Assembly: GCA_030522415.1 (NCBI GenBank)
Contig: CM060107.1
Coordinates: 51,204,807-51,268,806 of the forward strand
Direction of reading: 5' to 3'
DNA from: Channallabes apus
Lineage: Eukaryota > Chordata > Actinopteri > Siluriformes > Clariidae
Length of the DNA: 64,000 nucleotides
Position numbers and translations under genes: made by a program. The first letter of the stretch is position 1. The number at the start of each line of letters is the position of its first letter. Shown piece by piece: positions 44,370 through 56,436 of the stretch. Below the pieces are notes generated by a model, which had not been told where the DNA came from, ran no database searches, and saw nothing but the letters and a program-made list of their open reading frames with translations.

Positions 44370-45946
44370 CAAACCGGATTCCAAAAAAGTTGGGACACTA
44401 AACAAATTGTGAATAAAAACTGAATGCAATGATGTGGAGATGGCAAATGTCAATATTTTATTCAGAATAGAACATAGATGACGGATCAAAAGTTTAATCC
44501 GAGAAAATATATCATTTTAAAGGAAAAATATGTTGATTCCAAATTTCACGGTGTCAACAAATCCCAAAAAAGTTGGGACAAGTAGCAATAAGAGGCTGGA
44601 AAAAGTAAATTTGAGCATAATAAAGAGCTGGAAGACCAATTAACAGTAAGTAGGTTAATTGGCAACATGATTGGGTATAAAAAGAGCTTCTCAGAGTGGC
44701 AGTGTCTCTCAGAAGCCAAGATGGGTAGAGGATCACCAATTCCCACAATGTTGCACAGAAAGATAGTGGAGCAATATCAGAAAGGTGTCACCCAGCGAAA
44801 AATTGCAAAGACTTTGCAGTTATCATCAACTGTGCATAATATCATCCGAAGATTCAGAGAATCTGGAACAATCTCTGTGCGTAAGGGTCAAGGGCGTAAA
44901 ACCATACTGGATGGCCGTGATCTCCGGGCCCTTAAACGACACTGCACCACAAACAGGAATGCTACTGTAAAGGAAATCACAGAATGGGCTCAGGAATACT
45001 TCCAGAAACCATCGTCAGTGAACACAATCCACCGTGCCATCCGCCGTTGCCAGCTGAAACTCTACAGTGCAAAGAAGAAGCCATTTCTAAGCAAGATCCA
45101 CAAGCACAGCGTTTTCATTGGGCCAGGGATCATTTAAAATGGAGTGTGGCAAAATGGAAGACTGTTCTGTGGTCAGACGAGTCACGATTCGAAGTTCTTG
45201 TTGGAAATGTGGGACGCCATGTCATCCGGACCAAAGAGGACAAGGACAACCCAAGTTGTTATCAAAGCTCAGTTCAGAAACCTGCATCTCTGATGGTATG
45301 GGGTTGCATGAGTGCGTGTGGCATGGGCAGCTTGCATGTCTGGAAAGGCACCATCAATGCAGAAAAATATATTCAGGTTCTAGAACAACATCTAGTCATC
45401 TCTTTCAGGGAAGACCCTGCATTTTTCAACAAGATAATGCCAGACCACATTCTGCATCAATCACAACATCATGGCTGCGTAGGAGAAGGATCCGGGTACT
45501 GAAATGGCCAGTCTGCAGTCCAGATCTTTCCCCTATAGAGAACATTTGGCACATTGTAAAGAGGAAGGTGTGACAAAGAAGGCCCAAGACGATTGAACAG
45601 TTAGAGGCCTGTATTAGACAAGAATGGGAGAGCATTCCTATTTCTAAACTTGAGAAACTGGTCTCCTCGGTCCCCAGACGTCTGATGAGTGTTGTAAGAA
45701 GAAGGGGAGATGCCACACAGTGGTGAAAATGGCCTTGTCCCAACTTTTTTGGGATTTGTTGACACCATGACATTTTGATTCACCATATTTTTCCCTTAAA
45801 ATTATACATTTTCTCAGTTTAAACTTTTGTTCCATCATTTATGTTCTATTCTGAATAAAATATTGACATTTGCCATCTCCACATCATTGCATTCAGTTTT
45901 TATTCACAATTTGTTTAGTGTCCCAACTTTTTTGGAATCCGGTTTG
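44370..45946 (+). mobile_element. Tc1-like transposon, second family
   Basis: TA (44368-44369, 45947-45948) flanks ends 'caaaccggattccaaaaaag' and its inverted copy. The terminal repeats are about 200 bp and include a second 'aaaaaagttgggaca' motif inside each end (IR/DR). Length is about 1.58 kb. The transposase has two frameshifts. Confidence 0.93.
44721..45573 (+). pseudogene. Tc1-like transposase, frameshifted
   Basis: Starts MGRGSPIPTMLHRKIVEQYQ with helix-turn-helix (TQRKIAKTLQLSSTVHNIIR) and continues to KPFLSKIHKHSV. It then shifts frame to WSVAKWKTVLWSDESRFEVL (first Asp) and MVWGCMSACG, then shifts again to QQDNARPHSASITTSW (second Asp) and SPDLSPIENIWHIVKRKV (Glu). DDE residues remain, but the frame is broken between HSVF and HWARDHL and again near 45390. 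Confidence 0.9.
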
Positions 45947-46384
45947 TACATTTTGCATAATAGGTCCTCTTTAGGTAAATATATGTCACTGCAAAAACTG
46001 TATGATAATATAAATAATTATAACCTTCCAGGAGAACTCATATAAATAGTTCAGATTCCTGTACATATCCGGCCAATTAATCGCTTCCCACCCCAAAGAG
46101 GATCCCTTCCTCAGGTCTCATATTGTACATCCTTCCTCAGAAGACAACATAGCCATGGGAAAACTGAGTGTGCATTCTGCAGAGGTCACGGGGGTTGTGT
46201 GATTGTGCAACACTAAAAGAGGAAGCAGAATATGAGATATAGTTCTCAGGAATAGAATCCTGCTGTACAGCTGTTTGTGGCTTTGTGTCTTAAGCTTCTG
46301 ATGAAAACCTTAAATTCAGATGAGTTATTCGCATTTAAATTATTTTAGTGTGTTTGGTGGTGGTGAGCTCTGCTGGGAGAGACA

Positions 46385-46385
<1 letters not shown>

Positions 46386-46423
<38 letters not shown>
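46386..46423. repeat. (GT)n microsatellite upstream of gene D
   Basis: Pure GT tract about 50 bases before the gene D leader. Confidence 0.9.
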
Positions 46424-46425
<2 letters not shown>

Positions 46426-46472
46426 GTAGGTGTACTTTTATACAGTAAGAGCTGTTTTATGTACCTGTGAGA

Positions 46473-49400
46473 ATGCTGCTGTGGATGATTCTTTTCCTCA
46501 CTATCCTTCATGTCAATAACGGTGAGTCCTAAATTTAAATTATATCCAACAGAGGCACATAATTAATAAATACTTTACGTATATATATTTTATTTAACTA
46601 AAATGTATTTGTCTGTCTCAAGCATCTCATCCACATGTAGAGTTTTAAAACGTGTAGACATCAGTATGTTTAGACACCAAAATTTACTGATTTGATGTAC
46701 ATTTAATGAAAAATCTAATATATGTACAAATTACTCTATAGCGTTGTTTCTCTTTTTTTACAGCATGAGCATATGTACATTTATAGACTACGTACATATA
46801 AGTGATAGTAAAGGTTATACAGTATATGAATATTTTTTGCATTTTGAAAATCTAGTTCTGCATCTAGTTCTGTTTTATTTTTTTTATTGAAAGCAACAAG
46901 CCATCATTTTTAACATTAATCTAAAGTGTTCACAAAGCAAGGACATTATATTCTAATATACAGTATGTTTTGTGTGTGTGTGGTAGAAATATTTCACTAT
47001 GTTAACGTTGGAAAAAATACGCATCAGCCATATAAATCTTTACATGCATGTACACATTTCAGAAATGGTATATCATAAAGAAAGTATCATCAGTTAATAG
47101 TACTATACGACTGTGTGTTTCTGCAGGGTGCACCTTAATAAACCACAATCAAATAGTAAACATTAAGGCACATGTAGGAGATGAAGTTCTGCTGCCGTGC
47201 TCTTGTTCTGATCTTCAGACCACACCTCGGAACCTTAAGTGGAGGAAAATGGACAAAGATGTGTGGGAGACTGTACCAACTAATCATAGCCGATTTCAGC
47301 TCTGTAATGTTCAGTTTCCAGGAAATGTCTCTGTACGCATATCACACCTGACTGTAGAGGATGGTGGACTGTACAGGTGTGAACCTGAGCAGGATGAATG
47401 GACAGATATTACTCTCATTGTTAAAGGTAAATTCCTCTTCTTCTTCTTATTATTATTATTAATTTTAGTAGTAGTAGTACTAGAGGTAGTAGTAGTAGTA
47501 GTGGTAGTAGTAGTAGTACTAGAGGTAGTTGGAGAAGGCAGAGCAGGAGGAGGATGAAAACTACAATAGTATTGGTGGTGAAATAAAGTAACTTTTAACA
47601 AAATTATTGTTTTATGGTTAAATTTTATTATTGTGCAAATTATCCAGTATACACATTGACTCATGTTATTGCTCAAGTTTGAATAGCTATAAACAGATCA
47701 AGTATAATTCAGCTTATGTCATATTATTGAACAATTGGAGACTGGAAGCGTTTCTGTCCTAAATCCTTAACGTTAGCTCTATGGGACGTAACATTGTTGA
47801 TTCATTAATTAACTGTCAGCATGAATTTGCGATCACGTTATATGAGCCTAAAATGTGCACAAACCTGTCTGTGTGATATGCTTTTAGTTTACAAGCCCTG
47901 GCTGCGAAAAAAGATCATTTAAAATTTTTAATTAAAGGTATGCTTTAATTGACATAGACTGGCTCGTGAACTTTGCACTCATGTATTGCACCAAGCTGAA
48001 TATCCTAGTATTTAACAAGAAATGATATTGTAATGAAAAGGTTACACGGTATACAGTATTTGTCTTTGTATGCGTGTGTGATGGGGTTGTTAAAATAAAA
48101 ATTAAGCCGTAATGGGAAACCCTTGCTAAACTGACGCACAACCACAATGCACAAGAAAAAGTGAATCTTCAGCACCCCAATGCTTTCATGTGTCAGAAAA
48201 ATTAACATTGGAACTTTTTCATTGACTGTATAAAGTGTCAGCACTGGAGATTCCTTCAGTATACGAATCCTCATTTTACACACACTTTAACATAAACCAA
48301 TCAGAATAAAGAATTCACGGATTTTTCCTCCATTGGTTTGCCCCAGAGGCAATGCATCTCACTTAAATGTTACAGACCATCCCCAACAACATCTAACACG
48401 TAACAGCCATTATGTACACAATTCCACCAAACACATCTACTTAAAACTGAGCAGTTCAGGTCTTCTCTTCTATATTTCTAGTACAGGGTATAACAAAGCA
48501 CCATAACCCCATGGGTCATACGTTCCTCATCTTCATTCCTGTGGCGCTGCTGTTGCTCGGGCTCATGGGAGTCGTCCTTTGGAGATACAGAGGTGCGTAG
48601 TCATGGGAATACAGTAGTTTCTGAGATTTCCCCCCCTTTGTGTGTGTATGTGTGTGTATATGTGTGTGTGTGTGTGCATCTCAAAATGTCTCTCTGCCTT
48701 GTTTTATTATGTAGCAAAAAATCGAACACAGACACCAGGATGTAAAGCACTTGCAGAGCAGAAGAACGAGGAGGAAACACTGAGGAAAGAGCTTACCACA
48801 CAGGTGAATACACACTCACACCTCTACTTACATTTCATCATTTAGAGTTGTTATTAGGGGAAAACTGCCCTGATTTTCAAATGTATGTAACTAAAACAGA
48901 ACTAGCAAATTAGTAGAAGTGGCTGAACACAAGCTCGCATTTTCATCAAACTCGTTTTATGTTCAGATGTCAGAAGAGTCTCCTTTTAGAGATGAAAAAA
49001 AAAGACTATGTAGACAAACAGAAAATGCTTGATTGACAATACAGATTTCAGTTTTGTGTTTTGGATTTTGTAGAAAAACTTTTTATCAGTACAGAATTTT
49101 ACCCCACCAGCAGAGGTCACCATTGCCAGGGGAATACCATAGATCTAGATCTCTACTTCCAGTTCATTTTCTGGTTTTAGCATAAAGCACATAATCTCCC
49201 GCAGGGACCACAAGTTCAATTTTCAGTTCAATTCAATTTTATTTGTATGGCTCTTTTAGCAATTGTCATTGTCGCAAAGCAGCTTTACACAATCAAAAGA
49301 ATTATTTAAGTTTGTATAGAATGTGAATGTATATGAATCAAAATGGTCAGATACTCCCTGAGATGGAAATAGGAAGAAACCTTGAGAGGAACCAGACTCA

Positions 49401-52066
49401 ACAGGGAACCCATCCTCATTTGGGTGAAACAGGAAGCAGGAGTTGATCTGCCTTTATAATATAACAGTTTATGTTAATTGTTGTTAATATGGAGTCCAGG
49501 TAGTTTATTGGAGACTCAGGTAGACTTGTAGGAAATTCCATTCTTGAACTATCGAGCAACTGCAGCCAAGTCAAGTCCTCAGAGAAACAGCTGTCAACAC
49601 CAGTCAAGGCCAGAACCGTCTTCATAGTAGAGTGAAACCATCCCCAGACACCAGACGCATCCCAAAGAAACACACAGGGTATCCATGTGACGAGATCTCC
49701 AACCAGAAGCGGGGCACCAAGATGGGTCAGACAGGTCCGGAGGGCATATTGGATATTGGATCACTGGAGGGTATATTGGATCACTGGCAGCTCAGTAATG
49801 ACATGTGTAGCTCGACAGAGAGAGAGAAAGAGTGAAAGGGGGAGACAGGAGGAGAGAGGGAAGAGAAAGAGAGGAAGAAAGAGCAGAAGATGAAAGATGG
49901 CAGTTAGGTATGGTCACAGTCACATAATGTATAATGTGAATGTATATTTACTGTAGAGTGCAAGCAGAGACTCCGGCAGGACTAACTATGACAGCATAAC
50001 TAAAAGGGAGAGCTATAATCACACTGAGGTCTTTTACTGTTGCACTTGATGGAACAGAAAGGCCATCTAAAGTTACAGTGTGATCTAAAATCTTACTTCT
50101 AGCTGAATGCGGTCCTATGACTAGAAATTCTGTCTTATCAAGATTAAGCAGAAGGAAGTTAATTATCATCTGATCTCTTACTGTACAGTATATCCTGCAC
50201 ACATTGCTCAACTTTAGTGAGCTGGTTTTTCTCATCTGGTTTTGCTGAGACATATAACTGTGTGTCGTCAGCATAACAATGAAAACTAATACCATGTTTA
50301 CGGATTTTGTTATGTTGCCTAAAGGAAGCATGTACTGTATAGGGAAAAAAAGTAGTGGGCCTAAAACTGAACCTTGTGGAACACCAAACTTCACTAGAGA
50401 GGATGCAGAATAATCACCATTTAAGTCTACATACTGATAACGATTGGTCAAGTAGGATCTGAGCCAGGAGAGGGCTGTACCCTTAATTCCTACTACATTT
50501 TCTAATCTGTGAAGAAGAATAGCATGATCAATAGTGTCAAAAGCTACACTGAGGTCGAGTAATACAAGCATAGTTACACAATCCTGATCAGAGGCCAATA
50601 GGAGGTAATTTACTACTTTAACGAGTGCTGTTTCTGTGCTGTGATGAGGCACGGATACAGTTCATGTATGCCATTTCTATGTAGATATGAGCATAGCTGC
50701 TCCGCTACTATCTTTTCCAGAATCTTAGAGATAATGGGGAGGTTTGATATTGGCCTGTAATTGGACAGCTGACAGGGGTCGAGGTCAGGTTTCTTAATAA
50801 TCGGTTTAATGACTGCTAATTTAAAAGATTTTGGAACATACCCAATGCTGAGTCAAACAAGTAATTTTTCTTGAATTAATCTTAATTTTTTTTCCTTCCA
50901 TTCTTCTAATCTGTTTTAGCAGCATAAGAGTGAAGTAAATCAAAGCACTGACTAACATATTTACACAAATGTAATGTTCTTGTTCAAATGGCCAACCCTT
51001 TAAAATAACTAGTAGTTTTGAAAAAGTCATCCATTGATGATGGTTTAAAGCTAATTGAGGACACAATAATGACCTAAATTATCACCTGTCATTAGAGCAC
51101 ATGCTTATGTTTTCATAAACAAACTTTTACTTGATTCATTCCTTCACCCTTTTAAAGTCAAGTTATGTTATTTGTTTTTTATTTGTGTTTGACATTAAAC
51201 TTTTTAATTGTACAATTATATGTGCTATTTTGTAACTATGTATTTATTCTCATTAAACTATATATATTTGAGTGAAATTTAACTTAATTTATCTAACACT
51301 TTTCAGTATTTTTAGTCTTTTTTTTTTTTTTGATGGGCAAAGCATACAGTATAGCTTGTACCAAAAGCATTCTGGCGGTACAATGTCTTAGTGATTAGCA
51401 CCATCACCTCGCACCTCCAGGATCCAGGTTTGATTCCCATCTTTATTATGTTTGCATGGAGTTTGCATCTTCTTCCTATGCTTGGTGGGTTTCCTGTGGG
51501 TTCTCTGGTTTTATCCCATAGTCTGATTAGGCCAATTGACATTCCCAAAATTGCCCACATTGTGTGGATAAGCATGTTAGTGTGCATATGTACAGTATGT
51601 GCATGCTCTGTGAAGGACTGGCACCCCGTCCAAGTCTTGATTTATATTCTACACTTCAGGCCTCCCACAACCCTGTATACAGGATAAAGCTTATAGATAA
51701 TAAATGAGTCATTTTGATTTTTAAATCCCACTTTAATTCCACTTAATGCATTTTAACACATTTGTGTGAGGTCTGGGTATTGTTTATTAGATTACCATTT
51801 TGAGAAAAAAAAATAAATTCAGATTTCAGTAAACATACTCCTTAGACAAAATTAACATGCACTTTCACTAACTGGGAAAATTGCAATGCAGCAGAACTCA
51901 CTTGCATATTTACAAGACTTGCTGTTTATGTCACTACTCAAACTTACACGTGGATGACTTTGTTTTTGGTATGATAAATGCATCCATGGAAAGATCAGCA
52001 AATTTCTTACAATACAAATCCTTTAAATCATATGTATCAAGGTATTGTCCTCTCTAGAATGAAAAC

Positions 52067-52114
<48 letters not shown>

Positions 52115-52239
52115 TTTTGCTCTCGTTGCAGGATGACATCATGTACACCACTGTGGTTCACACTAACACAACTTCAAGGTCCAAAGTGGTTAGCATTGAG
52201 GAAAGGACAGAATACGCCATCGTCAGATTAAATGAATAG
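46473..52239 (+). CDS. Receptor gene D: single V-domain receptor with ITIM and ITSM-like tail
   Basis: Exons: 46473-46521 (leader MLLWMILFLTILHVNNG), 47127-47426 (V), 48482-48592 (TM), 48715-48803 (tail, phase 0 end), 52132-52239 (tail and TAG). Total 657 nt, 218 residues. The V domain reads GCTLIN..., has PCSC, the core Trp in NLKWRK, an NVS glycosylation site in GNVSVRISHLTVEDGG and YRC. A fifth Cys (RFQLCN) is unpaired in the usual pattern. The TM core is FLIFIPVALLLLGLMGVVLW, then basic RYRG. There is no mucin-like stalk exon. Tail motifs are DDIMYTTV (ITIM, I-x-Y-x-x-V) and RTEYAIV (fits ITSM T-x-Y-x-x-V). The last intron (3.3 kb) holds LINE and SINE insertions, so an additional tail exon may have been lost. 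An alternative TM acceptor 'tacag' at 48486 would give a stop and is unlikely. Assignment to a named family is inference. Confidence 0.78.
47445..47530. repeat. (GTA)n/(TTA)n tract after the gene D V exon
   Basis: 'tattattatt' then 'gtagtagta' with 'tactagaggta' duplicated twice, immediately after the V-exon donor (47427). It is in the intron. Confidence 0.85.
49205..50870 (-). mobile_element. L2-type LINE, 5'-truncated, minus strand
   Basis: The 3' end is at about 49205 ('ttcaattcaattttatttgt' in plus orientation). The reverse transcriptase frame 50652-49948 has LDLSVAFDTIDHAILLHRLE, LSWLRSYLTNR and GVPQGSVLGPLLF (RT motifs with conserved Asp and the PQG box). The Y-x-D-D region is frameshifted. 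This resembles the L2/Maui clade of fish. It lies in the last intron of gene D. Confidence 0.85.
51373..51710 (+). mobile_element. tRNA-derived SINE, diverged
   Basis: Head 'gtcttagtgattagcaccat', B box 'ggtttgattcc', body 'tgcttggtgggtttcctgtg', end 'ggataaagcttatagataat'. In the last intron of gene D. Confidence 0.8.
52068..52115. repeat. (GT)n microsatellite at the last acceptor of gene D
   Basis: Pure GT tract ending about 17 bases before the acceptor of the final tail exon. Similar GT tracts precede tail exons of gene B (36982, 37328, 37989). Confidence 0.9.
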
Positions 52240-52904
52240 TCATGTACAAAAACTTCTTACTTCTTTAACTTATACACAACATACTTATGTTCCACCTTTC
52301 TTGTCATGCTAGCATACAACATTCTTGTTATTATTATAATGATGATCTAAGATGTGCATGGAAAGACATGTGATCTAAATACGTGTACATAATGTGACAT
52401 CAGGACAGATGAAATGCAAATGTGGTGTGCGCTAAGTGTTTGCTCTTGTTGTTTCACTTCTCATATTAAGGCCACTGTTACAGACTCAGCAGAGACTCAG
52501 TTGAGTTGTGTAATGTATGACTAATTGCACTGTGGCAAAAAGGAAACCATTTCTTATTATTTGCATGTACAGTAATACAGTAAAATATATTTATAGTATT
52601 TATCGTAAGAGTGTGATAATGCTAAAGAGCTTAAGGAAATGTATTATTAGTTCAGTAACGGTTACAAGAGATTAGACAGTAATCAGGTAATGTGCAGTTG
52701 TGTACACATTGCTTCTATTATTAACCACAGTTTTATATGTTTGCCTTTTATCTAAATTAAACTGAACTGAGTTGAATGGAGCCAAATTGCAAAACTGTTT
52801 CTGTTTGTTTGTTTGACCTAATGGGTCCTAACTGGTTGAACTGGGCATATCTATACAATAACTGACAAGAGGCTTATCTAAACACAAACAGGTCCATATA
52901 AAAC
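52240..52904. other. 3' UTR and flank of gene D
   Basis: AT-rich, no other gene. 'ctaaattaaactgaac' near 52753 is followed by 'aaattgcaaaactg'; no canonical AATAAA directly after the stop was found, so the polyadenylation site is open. Confidence 0.4.
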
Positions 52905-54043
52905 AATGCATCTCAAAAAAATATATAATACGGTAAACCAAATATGTTTATTTAAGTAATTAACATTCATACAGTATAAATACAGTGTATCTCTCAGCCT
53001 AGTTTAGTACAAACATGGGGAAGATGGCTGACTTGACAGTTGTCCAAGCTGATCATTGACACCCAGTACATGGAGAATAAGCCACAGAAGGTGCTGTATC
53101 GAAGCACATTCTTGGATAGTTGACTGGAAGGAAAAAAGTGTGATAGGAAAAGGTTCCCAAACAGCAGGGATGATTGCAGGCTTTAAAAAAATGTCAGGCA
53201 AAGACAAATCAACAACTTGGGAGAGCTTTACAAGAAGTAAAGTGTGGCTGGAGTCAGTGCATCAAGAACCATCACGCACAGATGTTCTCAGGAAATGGGC
53301 TACAACTGTTGCATTCTGAGTATCAAGCCACTTCTGAACTAGAGACAACATTAGAAGCAGCTTACCTAGACTGAAGAAAAAAATTGGACTGTTGCTCAGT
53401 GGCCCAAAGTTCTGTTTTCAGATTATAATAATGTTGCATTTCATTCAGAAATCAAGGTCCCAGCGTCTGGAGGACGTTGCTTGAAATCCAGTGTGCAGTT
53501 TCCACAGTTGGTGATGATTTGTAGTGCCATATCATATCACCTGGTGTTTATGTTCTACAGTCCTTTATCAAGTTCAGAGTCAACACAGCTGCATACCAGA
53601 TTTAAGACCACTTCATATTTCAAAACTTCTGATAAGCTTAATGTAGAGTCCAATTTCCCATTCCAGAAGTACTTAGCACCTGCCCACAGTGCCAAAAACT
53701 AGTATTTACTCATTTGCTGACCATGATTATGGTGCTTGATTGGCCAGCCAACTCACTTGACTTGATTGTCTATGGGCTGTTTTCAAGAGGAAAATTAGAA
53801 ACACACAACCTATACAGACAATCTGTAGGTCTGGTCTTCAATAAGGCCTCAAAAGCCCCCAGGCTGATCACCCATGCTTAACTGATGCAGTAACTCATGC
53901 TAAAGTAGTCCTGATCAAGTATTTAATGCTTAAATAAACCTTGTTTTACCCTCTGGAATGTCTGTATTAAAAATTATTTTTAATTGATCATACAAAATAT
54001 TCAAATATTTTGATATTGGTGGATTTTTCATTTGCAAACTTAC
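52905..54043 (+). pseudogene. Tc1-like transposon relic, third family
   Basis: Ordered landmarks of a fish Tc1 family: 'gaagatggctgacttgacag', 'ggctggagtcagtgcatcaa', 'ggactgttgctcagtggccc', 'gaaatcaaggtcccagcgtc', and 'cttgattggccagccaactc' (encoding LDWPANS, next to the third catalytic residue). Frames are heavily interrupted. The left end 'catctcaaaaaaatatataa' is a decayed terminus. Confidence 0.85.
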
Positions 54044-54044
54044 A

Positions 54045-54290
54045 TCATGTCAGGGTTAACCCATAGAGGGTGGCTTGCGACCCAGAGACGCTTTGAGCTT
54101 TTTTTGTGTTCTCCAGAATGCACCTCTATCAGGTTATGGGATCGCTCACCTGAATCGAGGTAGCTCATTAGTTTGATTATAAACAGCCTGTTTAAGTTAA
54201 ATTTAGTTGTCTTGCATCTGTTCAGTAAAGTTGTGGAAACTGCCATTGAGTTAAGCTAATCTGTTTTTGTCACGCCACGTCAAGCCACAG
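54045..54290. repeat. Interspersed repeat, copy 2 of 2 (partner 40095-40440)
   Basis: From 'agggttaacccatagagggt' through 'tgaatcgaggtagctcatta' and 'gtctt gcatctgttcagtaa'-like words, to 'gtcacgcca'. Landmarks are in the same order as at 40095. Confidence 0.55.
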
Positions 54291-54910
54291 GTCCCGCCAT
54301 GATCACCAGAGCACTCCTGTTCCTCTCTCCCAACCACTCCTCCCGCTCCCGACACACCTGCATCCTATCAGTAATCACCTCTCATGCTTATTTAAGCCAC
54401 ACGTTGACACCACCACCTCGCCAGTTTATTGTGTGCCTTCTCAGCCTCAATTCACCAACGTTATCTCTCGTCTCAGCCTGCCAAGTACCGACCTCGCTTC
54501 GCTTTTTGACCACGACCTCGCCTTTCGATTTAGATTAAAACACATTTTGAGATTTCCCGTTACCAACTGCTTACCTGCCATCGACCACGAGTTTGGATCA
54601 CAGACTTCTTCTCTTCTCCCCGGCTTCGACCCTCGCCCGCTTCACGACTATGATTTATCTCTGCTCCCAGCTGAGCTCACGCCACCCTGGTTCTTACCGG
54701 CATAAAGTTTGGATTACGTGCCTGCTCTCCGCGCTTCCACATTCCAGCAGGCTTATCCCTGATCACGTCTCTACGTGGATTCAACGTCAAAATATTAAAC
54801 TTCCACGTTGCCTACCCAGTCACAAACACTCAAGCTCCATTTCCCACCTGTAGTCGACTGTCTCATCTGCACTTGGATCCACCAAGCCCCCAACCGGCCC
54901 CGTGACAGTT
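54290..54910. other. C-rich stretch, possible LTR or transposon remnant
   Basis: CT-rich sequence beginning 'caggtcccgccatgatcacc' and ending 'ccccgtgacag'. Three overlapping frames have no domain. Its composition contrasts with the AT-rich surroundings and resembles 5' leaders of fish retroelements, but I found no paired repeat. Confidence 0.35.
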
Positions 54911-55261
54911 TTGTTAAATTGCTGTTTGTTTTCATAGATTCATGTTTGGTGTGTTCTTGGTTTGAAGTATATTTGTTTGTGTTTTCTTTATATTATTAAT
55001 TATGTTTGATGTCTTCACCTCTGCGACTATGCCTCATCTGCACCACAATACATTCCTGAATTTAACCATGTGGAACCTATGGATGCCTGTCCCCATCCAA
55101 GTTCTTACTAAAAGGTCTGATTAGAATACTTTTTCACAACACTGCATTGCACAACATTAGTGTAATGATAAATAGTTTAAGATCTACTCTTTTATTTTAT
55201 TTTATTTTTTACAACTTTGGGTAAATGTTGCCGTTTAATGATGAATTTTTTTTATTGGAAA

Positions 55262-55558
55262 GTATTATTCTGCTACACTTTTAACAAGTCTGTGATACTG
55301 ATCCTGAAGACTTCATCACTGCCCGTAAGGGAAGCTCAGTGTTACCGTCTTGCACTAACGCCAAACTTCAAAGGGAAGAAAACATTTAAAGGGAAGAAGA
55401 AAAAAAATCCAGACAAAAATAGATGGGGCATGTTACCCAGTGAGCATGAGAGGTACAGGAACAGAATTCAGCTGCCTACGTATTTCTCACTGTCTGGGAA
55501 ACCTCTGATATGCCATGTGACTGAAGAGGATGAGGGAGAATACATATGTTTCCTTTAG
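55262..55558 (+). pseudogene. Broken V-domain exon of the receptor family
   Basis: One frame reads DPEDFITARKGSSVLPSCTN, matching the pre-CSC region of gene D but with SCTN in place of CSC. After a run of A's the frame changes and reads RYRNRIQLPTYFSLSGKPLI and EEDEGEYICFL, then a stop. The family's core Trp shows as RWGML, and a final Y-x-C remains. The frameshift in the A-run and the stop replacing the splice donor make it a pseudogene. Confidence 0.7.
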
Positions 55559-55599
55559 AGAAATTAGTACAGACATGCCTGGCTCAATGGTAAAGACAA

Positions 55600-56018
55600 T
55601 TACTACAGTACCTAAGAAACTCAGCTGAAACATGACTGGTGTTGGCAGCTGTTTCTCTGGGGACTTGACAATTCGATAGTTCAGGACTGGAACTTTCTAC
55701 AAGTCTACCTGAGTCTCCAATAACTACCTGGGCTCCATTTTAACATCAATTATAGCTGAACTGCCTGCCACCTAACACACTGTATAAATGCAGATCATTT
55801 CCTGCTATCTGTTTCACCCAGATGAGGATGGGTTCTCAGGGCGTTTTTCCTTGCCACTGTCGCCCGCGGCTTGCTCACCAGGGACTATCTGACCCTTTTG
55901 ATTCATACACATTCACATTCCATACCAACTTAAATAATTCGTTTGATTGTGTAAAGCTGTTTTGAGACAATGTCAATAGTTAAAAGCGCTATACAAATAA
56001 AACTGAATTGAATTGAAA
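55600..56018 (+). mobile_element. LINE 3' end fragment, plus strand
   Basis: Shares with 49205-49570 (inverted) the words 'tggagactcaggtagacttg', 'cagatgaggatgggttct' and the end 'acaaataaaactgaattgaa'. It is the 3' UTR of the same LINE family in the opposite orientation, placed just after the broken V exon. Confidence 0.8.
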
Positions 56019-56059
56019 ACATGCTTCTGCCTTTTAACTCTTTTTGTAATATTTGTTTG

Positions 56060-56436
56060 TAATATTTTTGTTGCAGTATTTGGAAAGAGCATTGTGAACT
56101 TCCCCATTGCCACATATGCTGCTATAATTTTCCACATTGTCATCAATAATTACGTCACAAGGAAAGAAAAGAAGTCAGAGCAATGTATCTTAGTTATTAT
56201 AAGTTTCTTTATTCTATGCTGCTTTCTCAATAGGTTTGCCCTTCTTTCTTGTCTTCCTGCCTCTGATTAAAATCCACCACACATGGCTGTACCGACGGAG
56301 ATTAAACAGATCAAGTAATAAATCAAGATACATGAAGAAACAGATGCTAAAATTGACAACATTTAAGCTCACAAAAAATGGCATTTATGCCACCCTCTAT
56401 TTATATGATGTGATTTTGCAATGCTGTGCCATGTGA
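56060..56436 (+). pseudogene. Possible decayed transmembrane/tail exon region
   Basis: After 'tttgttgcag' a frame reads VFGKSIVNFPIATYAAIIFH and IVINNYVTRKEKK, hydrophobic then basic. Further on PFFLVFLPLIKIHHTWLYRR resembles the end of a TM exon. No donor in family phase could be confirmed. This may be the TM part of the broken receptor at 55262, or chance. Confidence 0.3.

Noticed and set aside
54299..54999. Overlapping proline/serine/leucine-rich frames
   Set aside because: Three frames are open at once in CT-rich sequence, which reflects composition. No domain or splice support was found.
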